Below, one piece after another: positions 1-11,120 of a stretch of 64,000 nucleotides of DNA; position 1 is the stretch's first letter; each line of letters starts with the position of its first letter. Below the pieces are notes generated by a model, which was given only the letters and a program-made list of their open reading frames with translations, did not search any database and was not told the origin of the DNA. The translations under genes and the position numbers were made by a program. The DNA comes from Salvia splendens (lineage: Eukaryota; Streptophyta; Magnoliopsida; Lamiales; Lamiaceae), in assembly GCF_004379255.2 (NCBI RefSeq), contig NC_056046.1, positions 7,750,001-7,814,000 on the forward strand, read 5' to 3'.

Positions 1-96
1 CTGAAGTTTCACCCCAAAAACAATACAGTTAGACCTGATTGGATTAATTATCCAGCAGTTAAGAAAAGGCAACCATGCAACATGAAGATAGATTAC

Positions 97-2119
97 CTTG
101 TCCAGTTGCTCAACCTCTGTCTTCCCATTGAATAGTGGTTCCTTTGATAATAGCTCAGCCATAATACACCCCAGAGACCACATATCTATTGCCGTGGAAT
201 ATAGTTTGGCTCCCAAAAGAAGTTCTGGCGCCCTGAAAAAGAAGATATGATTTAGTTTTCTTATCGATCAGACCTACAAGATAGAGACATGGAATGCTAA
301 CCAAGAACAGAGCAACAGAACATAGTAGGGTAAACTGCCCCTCCTCCCCACCCCCCACCTCCCACCTCCATGTTCAAATGTGACATAAATCAATTGCATG
401 AGATGAGTCTAACCTGTACCAAAGGGTGACTACCAAATGGGTATATGGTTTCAATGGACTGCCATACTGACGAGCTAGGCCTAAGTCACAAATCTTCAAC
501 TCACCACGATTGTTTAAGAGCAAATTGGATGTCTTTAGATCCCGGTGAAGCACCCAGTTATCGTGGAGATACTTGACACCTTCTAAAAGCTGAATCATCA
601 GACATTTAACCTCACTTTGACTAAAAGGTTGCTTCATAGTCTCCATCAATGCCTTAAGATCATGTTCCATGTACTCCATGACCATAAAAATGCTGTCAAG
701 GTTGCTTCCCACAACCACTTCTTTCACATCCACAATCGAGGGGTAATCAAAAGATAGAAGAATGTTTATTTCCCGGAGTGACGTTAATGGAAACCCTTCT
801 CTCTCTTTCTCCATCTTCACCTTCTTCAAAGCAACAATTTCTCCAGTCTTCTTATCCCTGGCCCTAAACACGACCCCATAAGTACCTTCGTCTATCTTGT
901 TGAGTCTCTCAAACTCATCAACACTTCTGCATCCTTGAAGCATATTCACACTCCTTCGTGGGGGTTGTGCTGGTGTAATAGGAGAATCAGGATAGCCCTC
1001 AGACTCAGTTTCAGACTCAATGATGCTAGCACCATCATGATTGCAATTATCATCAGTCACCATGTAGTCATTGATGTCATCGTTTTCTTGGTAACTATCT
1101 CTACTGGAAGACCTAATGTGTTCCACCGACCCTGAGGACCTCCCTCTAGTCGTTTCAGAACCTTCTCTTCTGACCTGCCTGATTTCTGGACTTATTGATT
1201 TACTATGTTCCCTTGTATCACCTAACTCTGAACTGGACTTGCTCCTCAGTTTAGGCATCTTTTCATAGTCAGAAATCTCACCTTCATCAGCTGGAGACTC
1301 AGCATCACTAGCCCAACGAGAAGATACTACAGTTCGTGCGGGTGGATAATCATCTTCATCTACTGTCCCCATTTCCACGCTATTAACTCGCTGATCTCCT
1401 TCAAATTGCTGTGAATATGTTTCCGAAGGGACTTCAGCTGTTCCAGATCTCAAGTCAACAATAGAAGGTGATTCTAAATTAACCCCACCATCATTAATCT
1501 CATCATCATCTGTGGCTGAAGCCTTCTCATTTGCACTAGGTTTAAGCTGAGCCAAGTCGTGATTAGACTTAACCAATTCTGGCGATTCATTGATAGGATC
1601 AGTATCCAAAGTACTCCTACTTTTGATAGCTCTACTTGTCTCCCTATCATCTCTATCCCAAATAATAGGCGAGAACTTCCGCTTCCTGGTCTGGAGAGGA
1701 GATAATTTGCTAGAAGTTTCCATAGTTTTAGAATCAGTTTCTCTACTAGCTTGAGCTCCCGAATCAACTGCCTCATCAGACCCATCGCTATAAAGCTCCC
1801 CAGGCTCTCGATCCACAGCTAATACTGCAGGGTCACATTTCCTTGGTTCACCACCACTATTTCCAGAATCACTTCGACTGGAAGTGGAGTGGCATCCACC
1901 ATTCATTTCTTTGGCATCCTTCTGTCTGAGCTTGCCCCTGGCTACCCAGCCAGCTCGACCCCGAGCCCGTAGCTGACCTCTTTCATAGTCCCGAGCTCCA
2001 TTCCTAACCCGTTCAAAATCCCCTCTTCTATACCCATTTTCCATCTTCGACATCTCAACTTCACTCTCGCGACCCCTATATTCATTTTCTCTGTAACCAC
2101 CACGTTTTCCAGCAGCCAT
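97..2119 (-). CDS. CDKG2: Cyclin-dependent kinase G / CDK11-type Ser/Thr kinase (5' part, partial)
   Basis: Two coding exons are visible: 2119-414 and 232-97. The split Arg codon joins them cleanly (donor 413/412, acceptor ending at 233), and the next acceptor AG seems to lie right at the window edge. The chosen ATG (2119) opens MAAGKRGGY; an upstream in-frame ATG at 2164 is less likely. Residues 1-400 are disordered, rich in Arg, Ser and acidic residues. The kinase domain starts near 403: glycine loop GTYGVV, ATP-binding Lys at about 432, cyclin-binding helix PLTSLRE (PITSLRE family), catalytic HRDLKTSN with Asp at about 527, and DLG at about 545. Exon 2 supplies the APELLLG and DMWSLGC segments. 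Family members act in the nucleus with L-type cyclins in transcription and splicing control. The C-terminal lobe lies outside the window. Assignment to CDKG2 rather than CDKG1 is inferred from the N-terminus. Confidence 0.9.
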
Positions 2120-2690
2120 AAATGTATAATTATTTGAATTCGTGGACAAATAGCAAGTACCCAAACCCTAACCACCCAAACAAACTCCCCCAATATTATA
2201 GTTTTCTCAACAACAAGAACAAGACCTAAATCCCCAAATTCAATACACCAGCAAACAAATACAGAAAATTGAAAAACAAAATCAAGCAAAGCAACTATAT
2301 CTCCTTTTATAAACCCAAAACTCAACACAGATCTGAAAAAACATGAAAAACCATACCACATACACCCAGCGTCTGACCAATCAATAATCTTCAAATTTCA
2401 TCTCTTTTATTTTTTTCCTTAACAAAACCAAACCAAACCAAACAAAATAAAAATAAGATAAAAACCCCAGACGTCTAGCGAGAATTGCCGAACGAAACAG
2501 AAAGCCCTAGAAATACAAACGCTAAGAATCTTCCTCAGTCCGTCCACTCTCCATGTCCAGAATCAGAGACTTACCGATCAATTAATCGGAGAGAAGAACA
2601 GCAAGGCGAAGCTCAGGGCGGCGCTCGGTGAATTCTCTTGCGATGAGCTCTGGGGGCGGCAGGGAAACAGCCAATGTAGAAGGAAAGAGT
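2120..2690 (-). other. 5' leader and probable leader intron of the CDKG gene
   Basis: Upstream of the ATG there is a strong donor (GGTAAGTCTCTG read on the minus strand, exon ending at 2575). This suggests a non-coding first exon at about 2575-2680 and a leader intron ending a few dozen bases before the start codon. A telo-box-like aaaccctaa occurs at about 2163-2171, common near starts of plant housekeeping genes. Exon ends are inferred, not proven. Confidence 0.45.
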
Positions 2691-3474
2691 GAAATACTAA
2701 TTAATGCTTCTATTTTGGTAATTAATTAATGTTTTTTTGTGAGCGGTGGATCGACTGGGCTTCGGCTTTCGCTTTCAAATCTAGACCGCTCAAACAGCCC
2801 GAGCAATTTGTTGTGTTAAAAAAAAGCAATATACCTAAATTATACTCGAGTTACCATATTTAAATTTTACTACTACTACTACTATTTTTACTAATAAAGA
2901 CTACTACTACTACTATTTTTACTAATAAAGACATGAAAGTGTATCTTTCCTAAGTTATGCTTGCCTCCTTCAATAATTTAATTTGTTATGGCAATTTTAA
3001 GATTGCATATTTATAAGTCCCAACATACACACAGAGAGAGAGATATTGGGTAAATAATAATGTACTATGGACTAGGGATAATCAAGTTCATAATGTTAAA
3101 ATAGAAAAATATAGTAGTACATTGCATGAATTTAGTATGTATATATAGCTCGATGAACTTTTACAAAAGTGTGACAATGATCATACTTTTACTGTTTTAC
3201 ATCGGGTCCTTATACAAATTATTGTTTCATTAAATTCGTGTACTAATCACTTAATTCTTATACTAATGAATTCTAATTTAAAAGGTTTTTTAGTTGTATT
3301 ATTTCATAATTTAATTAACTTTTTCTTTTTCTTAGCTCAGTTGCAATATCAACTAAGAATTAGTGAAAAAATGAAAAATTGTAAAATCAAACTTAGTCAA
3401 AAGTGTGACCGGCAATGAGAATAAATCGAATTGAGTGCATTACTGATATTAAATATACAAGTGAAAATTGGTTG
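2691..3474. other. AT-rich intergenic spacer with a perfect 31-bp tandem repeat
   Basis: No gene is seen. Positions 2870-2900 and 2901-2931 are two identical 31-bp units, each starting with five CTA-type triplets and ending in ctaataaaga. The rest is unremarkable AT-rich sequence between the CDKG promoter and the 3' end of the remorin gene. Confidence 0.8.
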
Positions 3475-4888
3475 CTACCAAGCACAAGAGGAGAAGTAAA
3501 ATGAGAAAGAAGAGGGAAGATGGCCATTTCTTCTTATATAATCTCCTCTCTCTGAAGTCTTCATAGCATTCTCATTGAGTTTAGCTTCTGCGGCTGCGCG
3601 TCTCTCCTCCGCTACTCTTCGCGTACTTGCTATTTTCTGATTCAACTTTTCTTTTGCACGCCTTTTCACCTGCTCCGCTTTAACCTATGTAATTTAACCC
3701 ACAATTACTTAGGTGAGATGTTCCGTTTCTAACATAAAATAGTGCTAAGATATAATCTAGGATTGAGTTACGAGATTATTTTAGTCATAAGGGGTTAGCT
3801 ATGACTAGTTATCTCATGATTATCCATCTAGGATTGAGTTGTGAGATTGAATCTCTTGAACCTAACATATTACAAATTTAATTTCGGATACAATCTTGCA
3901 AATTTAAGAGACCTAACACGATACTCATGGAGAACTATACTACGAGTAGTCTAGTACTACCTCTGCCTTCCGATTCTCCACCTCTGCCTTCTTTTTCTGA
4001 TGATTTTCCCATGCTTCAATCCTCATCTCTTCACGTTTGTACCTATACACCAACTTATTCGTAATAAACTAGCTACAGATTATCATGTCTCATCTTCTAT
4101 AACTATTAAAAATGATTATCAATAATGAATTGAAGTAAAGGTAGAGCAATCGATCACCTTGCCGTGTACTTGGCCCGTTCGGCTTCCTCCCAAGCCGCGG
4201 CTCGAGCTTCCAAGGGATTCAACGCCTTAGAATTGTCATCGACCTTAATCTCATCTACCTTCACACCATTCCTCAAATGACCGGTCGAGCCACTGTCCCT
4301 GACCGGTTCTTCCATCCTCGGAGCCAGGATGGGACCAGTGTCTCGACCAGTGTTACGAATCACAGGGCTAGATGAGCCCGACACAGTCGGACTACTAGCC
4401 CTAATAGGAGTAGCTGCCCGAGAGGGCTCTTTACTACCAATTGGGGTCATCTCAGTCCCCATATCCCTCAAACATATAGCCCTCACCACTGATTTAGGGC
4501 TACTCTCTCCCTTACCCCCTCCTCTCCACACTGACTCATCACACTCAACATTCTTATACTTATCCCCTCCATCCCCGGCCCCATCTTCGGCCTCAGCTGC
4601 CCACTCCTTCCGAGACGCGGAGGCGATCAAATGCCGGTCATCGGCGTTCGAGTCGCGGGGAGAGGCCTTGGCTTGATTCCTCTCACCTCTAGACAGATTG
4701 ACAAGCCACTTTTGAGCATCGTCCCATTTCGAAGGCGTCGGCTTCCCCAACGAAGAGCGGTGGTGAGGCGACGGCCGGCTCACCGCCCCGCCGCCCTTCT
4801 TGAAATCAAAGATCATACAACTGCTGCCACCTGCATTCTCCTCTATGGGGCAGCTGTTCACACACCCCTTATCCTCTATGGATCTCAT
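3475..4888 (-). CDS. Remorin family protein (group-6 type)
   Basis: Three exons (4888-4158, 4042-3961, 3684-3475) give 340 residues with all junctions in phase. The start is placed at MRSIEDKG; the open frame extends 17 codons further upstream. The N-terminal half is disordered and carries two stretches I associate with group-6 remorins: SKWDDAQKWL at about residue 53 and RDMGTEMTPIGSKEPSRAAT in the middle. The C-terminal remorin domain begins near LEARAAAWEEAERAKYTARY and forms a Lys/Glu/Arg-rich coiled coil across all three exons. It ends in an aromatic, Ser-rich tail FYFSSCAW, with one Cys that could be lipid-modified for plasma-membrane nanodomain anchoring. Remorins organise membrane nanodomains and affect plasmodesmata and immunity; the role of this copy is not known. 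Confidence 0.9.
3717..3890. repeat. Copy 1 of an unclassified interspersed repeat, inside the remorin intron
   Basis: About 170 bp beginning near atgttccgtttctaac and ending near ttgaacctaaca closely resembles 9313-9475. Both copies contain attattttagtcata, agttatctcatgattat and a repeated ctaggattgagtt-like motif. The ends look weakly inverted (tgttYgRttt versus aaccaaacac in copy 2), so a small MITE is likely. No target duplication could be fixed. Confidence 0.5.
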
Positions 4889-4939
4889 TTTTTTCTCAAT
4901 TCTTGACAAACACAACTTTAGATTTGAGAATGTAAGCAC

Positions 4940-6492
4940 TAATTAAGCTATTTCACATCAATCAACTCCACAAAATCTCATAAAACACAAAACCAAGAAA
5001 AAAGCCAATCAAGACCAAGTGTGTGTTTGTGTGTGAGAGACCTTAAAACCAACAAACTCTTGGAAATGGCAGTGTCAGAGTGAGTGAAATTCAGATCTAC
5101 AAAGAAGTGCACTACTTATAACATGCATGCCATAAAAATTAGTGTGTGTGTGTGTGCAGAAGCAGCATAAGAATATGGGCAGCTCACAGCTGCAGTAAAA
5201 TACAAATAATTGCAGCTTATAAAATAGTAGTGTCTAAACATATAGACACTGCAGCATTTTGTCACCTAAAACAGAAAAAATTCACTCTGTGATTAGAGCC
5301 AAAAGGCATCAAACCTTGTATTGAAAAAAATAGATTATCTTTATTAACTTTGTCAACAAGCAAAAATGTAAAAAAACAATCTTCCAACCTTTGCTACTAA
5401 AAGAGTGATATAAAGGGCTCAAATTATCGACTAAATAATTCAGAGATTAATCCGTTTCGATCACATACCGATCTGTGTACATATTATATGGTGTAATAAG
5501 TCAAAAGAACAAGATTATTTTATTGAAAAATAACACTAAATTACCACTAAACAGAGCATCCAATGGAGAGACATGTGAGAGGAATATGGAAAATTAAATT
5601 TATTTATAAATTATAATCAAAATTTGGTTGAAAGTGATGTTATTTTACTGTTTTTTGCACATGGCATGGATGGGCAAGAAACTGTGATGTTCCTTCTGCT
5701 GTAATATTAACCTCCTATTACTTACTAGATAAATAATGTTTCATCTTCGCGAAAAATTACTATGTCTACATCAAATGCATACTTAAAAGTTAAAATGGCA
5801 TCGTCTGGCTACTAATTTTTGCAGCCCAATCCATGATCTGGCATATGATAGGAATAATTATCTTATTTCCCAATAATAAACCAATCAGAAAAGTTTCAAT
5901 TTTTTTTGTCGAATTTGAGTCTTAGCATCAAACATGAAAAAGGGCCCCTTTAGATATGCTAGAAATGGCAGCCAAAATCGACCAACAAATGAATGTTCAC
6001 TAAAATCTGACTTGTCGCCCCAAATTGCAGTCCAATAATGAAATGTATTATTATTGTGATTAATGCAGTGGGAAAAAAGAAAATCATGTGTAGAAAGATT
6101 GGACACATCTTTTTGGCAAAAAAATCTTCAAGAAACTTGTGACTTATTGGGGGCCATGTGCATTCTGTGGATGCCTCCAAAATCATGCAAGAAAATTGTG
6201 TTTGTTTTGTTTTTGGTTAATCCTATTGTGTATACCTAATTATCAATGTTTTTCAAAAAATGGTAGGATTCTTAGTTGGATAATGGGCTAAGCTAAAGTG
6301 ATCGACCACCTAGATATTCACATGTCGCCGGATTATGTCAACGGGAACATGAATTGGAGTTTTGCAAAGTCTAAGTTTCAAAGAAAAAAGTGCAAATTTT
6401 GTTTAGAAAAATGTTGAAAGTTGAGGATACAAAGCATGATAAGTTGTGTTGTTTTATTTGAGAGAGGGAAAATGATACTAAAAAATGACCTG
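4940..6492. other. Remorin 5' leader/promoter and AT-rich spacer
   Basis: The stretch above the remorin start contains short GT runs (about 5021-5035 and 5143-5157). These probably lie in the leader or core promoter. From about 5300 to 6490 I see only AT-rich sequence with short spurious reading frames. Confidence 0.6.
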
Positions 6493-6501
6493 TTTTTTAT
6501 A

Positions 6502-7344
6502 GAGGGAACATCATTTTTGGTCCACGAACTTTGCCAAAGTATCATTTTAGGTCCGTGAACTTTGAAAATATCATTTTAGGTCCGTGAACTTTGAGTTAGT
6601 ATCATTTGAGGTACTTTTTACTATTTCCAAGTTTTGTTGGACGAAAATACCCTCAATACCTTAAAGTGTATATATTTTTAATAAATTTATTCATATTTTT
6701 TTATAAATATCTTTACAATATATTTTTGACAAATTTATAATTTGACCTTAAATATTATCACTTAATTTTGTGACATGCAAGTAAAATTGCTTCTTCAATT
6801 TTTTATATTAATTTTTTTTGAATTGAATAAAGAACTTTCTTTAATAATAAAAAATTGAATAAATATCTTTTTATAAATATCTTTACAACATATTTTTGAC
6901 AAATTTTCTAAATATAATTTGACCTTCAATATTATCATTTAATTTTGTGACATGCAAGAAAAGATCTTTATTCAATTTTTTATTATTAAAGAAAAGTTCT
7001 TTATTCAATTTTAAAAACAATTAATATAAAAAATTGAAGAAACAATTTTACTTGCATGTCACAAAATTAAGTGATAATATTTAAGGTCAAATTATATTTA
7101 GAAAATTTGTCAAAAATATATTGTAAAGATGTTTATAAAAAATTATGAGTATATGATAAATTTATTAAAAATATATACACTTTAAGGTATTGAGAGTATT
7201 TTCGTCCAAAAAAACTTGGAAATAGTAAAAAGTACCTCAAATGATACTAACTCAAAGTTCACGGACCTAAAATGATATTTTCAAAGTTCACGGACCTAAA
7301 ATGATACTTTGGCAAAGTTCGTGGACTAAAAATGATGTTCCCTC
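6502..7344. mobile_element. Mutator-like foldback MITE, 843 bp, with 9-bp target duplication
   Basis: The element starts gagggaacatcattttt and ends in its reverse complement (aaaaatgatgttccctc). It is flanked by an identical 9-bp direct repeat, ttttttata, at 6493-6501 and 7345-7353, the size Mutator-like elements make. The arms are complementary over most of their length. They begin with tandem motifs of the type tcattttaggtccgtgaact, then AT-rich sequence with gacatgcaag near the centre. The left half holds an internal duplication (about 6695-6790 and 6865-6965). There is no coding capacity, so it is non-autonomous. The AT-rich duplication is low complexity, but its length and exactness fit. 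Confidence 0.85.
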
Positions 7345-7637
7345 TTTTTTATATTAAAAAGTATGATCCACAATGTGCTATTTTCAATCACTGGATTATG
7401 GCATGTTCTGTAACAACGGTAGCTTTCTCCCTACAGCCAACTCTGATATTCACATTTCTTCATAAATTGGAAATCGAGAAAATGCACTTTTAAAACCTAA
7501 TAGTACTATAATCGTCGTTCGGACAAATAGCAGATGAGTCTGATGCGCCATGCCTTCGTTGGTTGAGGCAGTGTCGTCGTCTTGAAAGGGTTCCTAACCC
7601 CTAGGGCTTGACCAGATGAGATTGCATTCTAGAATCA

Positions 7638-9116
7638 TCAAGCTCGGGTGCCAGAGTTGAAGAGAAAATGGCCTGTTGCTGCTGTCACCAATCCCAGCGT
7701 CGCACCAGCAACAACCTGCAGCAAAAAAAATAAAAATAAAGCGATTATTGGATAGAATCTTTGTACTTAATGTTTTGTAGTAACTAACAATATCAACTAT
7801 GCACATATGCCAGCAAAGGTTGGATTTTTTTCATGGTAGTTTGTGAAATGTAACTATGATGAATGGATAGGAACAATGCGGTGTCTTGCATTGCTCAAAA
7901 TTAATGAGGAAGGAGTAGAGTCGAACCTGAGGAGGAGTGTGGCCAAGAAGCTCGCGCAAAGGCCTGCTCTCAGCAAGAGGGTGTTCAGATGGAAGCTCGT
8001 ATATAATTTGATTCAAAACCTAATGTTTCCCAAAAATACAAAGGCATTAAAATCATATACGTTTAATTTTAGGAAGGATGCGAAGACAGTGGAGACGAAG
8101 CTAGGAACAAACCTCTGCTTGGCGCCCAGCGTGCAATCTTACTCCAGTGGCGTCGTACATCACCTACCACAGGCCTCACCACGTGAGCATACGTATAAAA
8201 CAATAAGTAAATTGATGCAAAATGTAAGGTATGACAATAAGTACTAAGATTCGTGATCTTAATTTATGCTGAATAAATATTTGTAGAAGGAAAAAAGATG
8301 ACAAAAGCACAATAATGGATCCTAAATCATACAACATCTTTAGTACGGATTGACAGAACAGAGATTAAAGAAAAGTAGGGATCAAACTCATACCACAAGT
8401 GCCAAGATTAGTGCAAGGCCAAATTGTGATCCTCCAAAACCCTGTTGAAAACCACGGCCACTGCAAGAGCAGCAACGGTTGCTGAATGAGACGAGGGCAT
8501 GCCCCCCGGAGCCAACAAGTTGCTTGAGATCCCAATTGTTTTCCATATACCTGGAGGACTACTACGGTCGTAAGACTATTATAGCTAGAACGTGTCGTAG
8601 GCTATGTGTCCGATCCTTCCTAGTTCTAGCATCTTATTCATACACATTCATACATAAATCACCCAATAATACAAGTGAAATTAGGGCACAATCTTATTCA
8701 GCATTTATGATCACTGAAAGCTCTAGACAGATAAGCACTAGTGTGTTTTCCCCCCTAAATTCAGGTATTAAACAAACAGTTTCAACGAATTCTGTCAATT
8801 TCTATTTGAATTAACATTTTCCCCCACATCATTTCCATTAGCACCAAATTCTTAACCATTTCATTTAACATAAATTCAACAATTCATCAAAATAGATGCG
8901 GAGATTTGATCGTAAACGCTAAGAACAGCAATAAAATTGGGGAATGGGGAAGTATTAGTATACCATGTGGAGAAAACCTTCAATGACTGCGCAATCGCGA
9001 AGGCGAAAAGAGCTGATAACAATGGATAGTTGGAAAAAAATCGAATTCGAAGGATACGACGGCTCCGTTCCTGCCGCCGTCACAGTTGAATTTACTGATC
9101 CGCCTCCTTGGTCCAT
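7638..9116 (-). pseudogene. DUF212 / divergent PAP2 family protein gene with frame lesions
   Basis: Five exons with good GT-AG borders are recognisable: 9116-8964, 8550-8394, 8163-8113, 8019-7927 and 7715-7638. They encode family segments such as LLSALFAFAIAQSLKVF, WDLKQLVGSGG, VMYDATGVRLHAGRQAE and PLRELLGHTPPQVVAG, about 176 residues in all. Exon 1 has one extra base near 9032-9040, so the ATG frame does not reach exon 2. In exon 2 an extra base in the C6 run (8502-8507) and a missing base near 8453 shift 16 codons. These should encode the phosphatase-like PSSHSAT motif and instead read as unrelated residues. Total exon length is one base over a multiple of three. It is either a recent pseudogene or an intact gene with assembly errors. 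The family is membrane-bound and poorly characterised. Confidence 0.8.
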
Positions 9117-11120
9117 ACTAAAATCTCCGTTTCTTCTGCTTTCGTTGTATCAATCGTAATCGTCAAATCTCTTTTCAGAGGAATTCTTGTTTGGAAAGGT
9201 GGGAGCGTCAGCGCTATGTCGCTAACATGTGAAACGGTCAACAAAACAATTTCTTTTCCATACTTTTGTTAGAGAGATAAACTTGCAATAATTAGAGACT
9301 AAAATAGAAAACGGTGGTGTTCGATTTCTAAGATAAAATAATACAATCTAGAATTGAATTGTGAAATTATTTTAGTCATAGAGAATAACTATAACTAATT
9401 ATCTCATGATTATTTATCTAGGATTAAGTTGTGGGGTTGAATCTCATGAACCAAACACACTACAAACCGAACATATACTATGATTATTTTTCATGACCGA
9501 TGTAGTACTATTTTACATTTTTACTTAGAGATGCATTTTTTTAAAACAAGAGAGTAAATTTTTATATATTTTTTTAAAAATGAAACAGTATGCTATTCGA
9601 ATGAGTTATAGTACTTCCTATTGAAGGAGAGTGATCAATTGTCAACTCACTCTCTAGTTGCTAACTACAATTACTTTAAGACCATAGGATTTTAGAAATC
9701 TAGTGATCTAAAATTTGCCACGTGTAATTTTCATTTTTATTAATTAAACCAAAAAGATAAAAAAAATATCAATTTAGGGTTTTGGATAAACATGTCAATA
9801 TATTGTTTTGAAAATATCAACACATTGTTTTGAGAATGTCATCACATTGTTTTAAGAATGTCAACCTATTTTTATATTTACATGTTTTATATACTATGTT
9901 GACATTTATTGTTGTACGAAAAAATTAAAAATTTTCAAATTTTTTTCAAATTTTGACATCGGAACATATGCAAGTGAGATCTCGTTAAAATCCTTATGAA
10001 ATTATCTTTAATTTGATATATGTTGTGCGGAAAAATAATTTAAATCGAGAAAGTTATATTCGTTTTAAAGTTATGTAATATTTTTCAAAAGTTAGTTACA
10101 ATTAGTTTATTGTAAATTGACATTAATATCATTATTGTCGGTTTTAATTGATCGTATTAATATTTCAGGGCTGATGATGTAGACCCTTAATTTAAATATC
10201 TAAGAGTTATTATTTAATTATAATTAGTCATTATTGAATTAGCAATATAATACTCGTTCTTGAATAACTCCCCTCCTATTGAATAAGTTATCTTCATATG
10301 TCCCTTTATAAGTGCTCCTATTCGTTTTATTAGGACATCGGACCTATATTGAGCTATTTTTTAAAATAATAATAATATATTTATCTTTTCTTACTTCTCT
10401 ATTTTATTTTTTATCCATTTAACTTTTTAAATATTATTTTCTTGAATCTCGTCCAAAACAAATATTTCCTAGCTTATAATAGGACAAAGAGAAAAAACAT
10501 ATTTTATGGCCCAATTTTTCTCAGGAATGCTACTAGTTTTTTTTATAAATCGAATCTAGTGTTATTTAAATAACTGTAACTTTCCATTCCAATGCCGAAT
10601 TCTGAATTACGTGACAATTGAAACTTGCTGCAAAGATTGAAGTTTTTGAAAAAATAAATGAAAATGTTATGTTATACTAGTACGACTATGGTGTTTTAAG
10701 AAAATGCTTCAAAATTTTGACAATAAACTATACTCCTACAATTTCATCATATGAAAACCGTCTTAAAAAATATGAGATTGTAACGATGGGAATTTATTTC
10801 TAACAGAAACTGGGAGATTTCATACAATTTAATTACTTGCTTTCAAATCAAAGAAATAGCAAAGAAACCAATAGACCTTACAAAACTATGGTAATGGCAG
10901 CAGTATTAACAGTCAATGAGCACAAATTGCTTCAACAGCAATTAACTCAAAGAAGAATTACAACTTTACAAGGATTCTATAACATCATATATTTCTTACT
11001 ACAAAACAAATGGTTACCAACAAAATACTGTGCAAGCACAATCATATATTTTCCTGCAAAATTCAAATTGCTACACAGAACTACCCACGCAAGTCGATCA
11101 TCGTAAGCACCCGAGAAAAC
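9117..11120. other. Intergenic spacer with a short tandem array
   Basis: No gene is supported. Positions 9793-9868 hold three imperfect 22-bp units of the form gtcaacacattgttttgagaat. Copy 2 of the interspersed repeat lies at 9313-9475. The remainder is AT-rich, and its last few hundred bases probably include the 3' UTR of the next gene. Confidence 0.6.
9313..9475. repeat. Copy 2 of the interspersed repeat seen at 3717
   Basis: It shares attattttagtcata, attatctcatgattat, and ctaggattaagttgtgg with copy 1. The edges, gtgttcgatttc and gaaccaaacac, are roughly inverted, which suggests a small non-autonomous DNA transposon. Confidence 0.5.

Noticed and set aside
155..358. 67-residue open frame on the minus strand
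   Set aside because: It overlaps the splice acceptor and intron of the CDKG gene; the kinase exon 232-97 explains the coding signal in another reading.
1942..2394. 150-residue frame overlapping the CDKG start
   Set aside because: It is a shadow of exon 1 and the 5' leader in another frame, with no family features.
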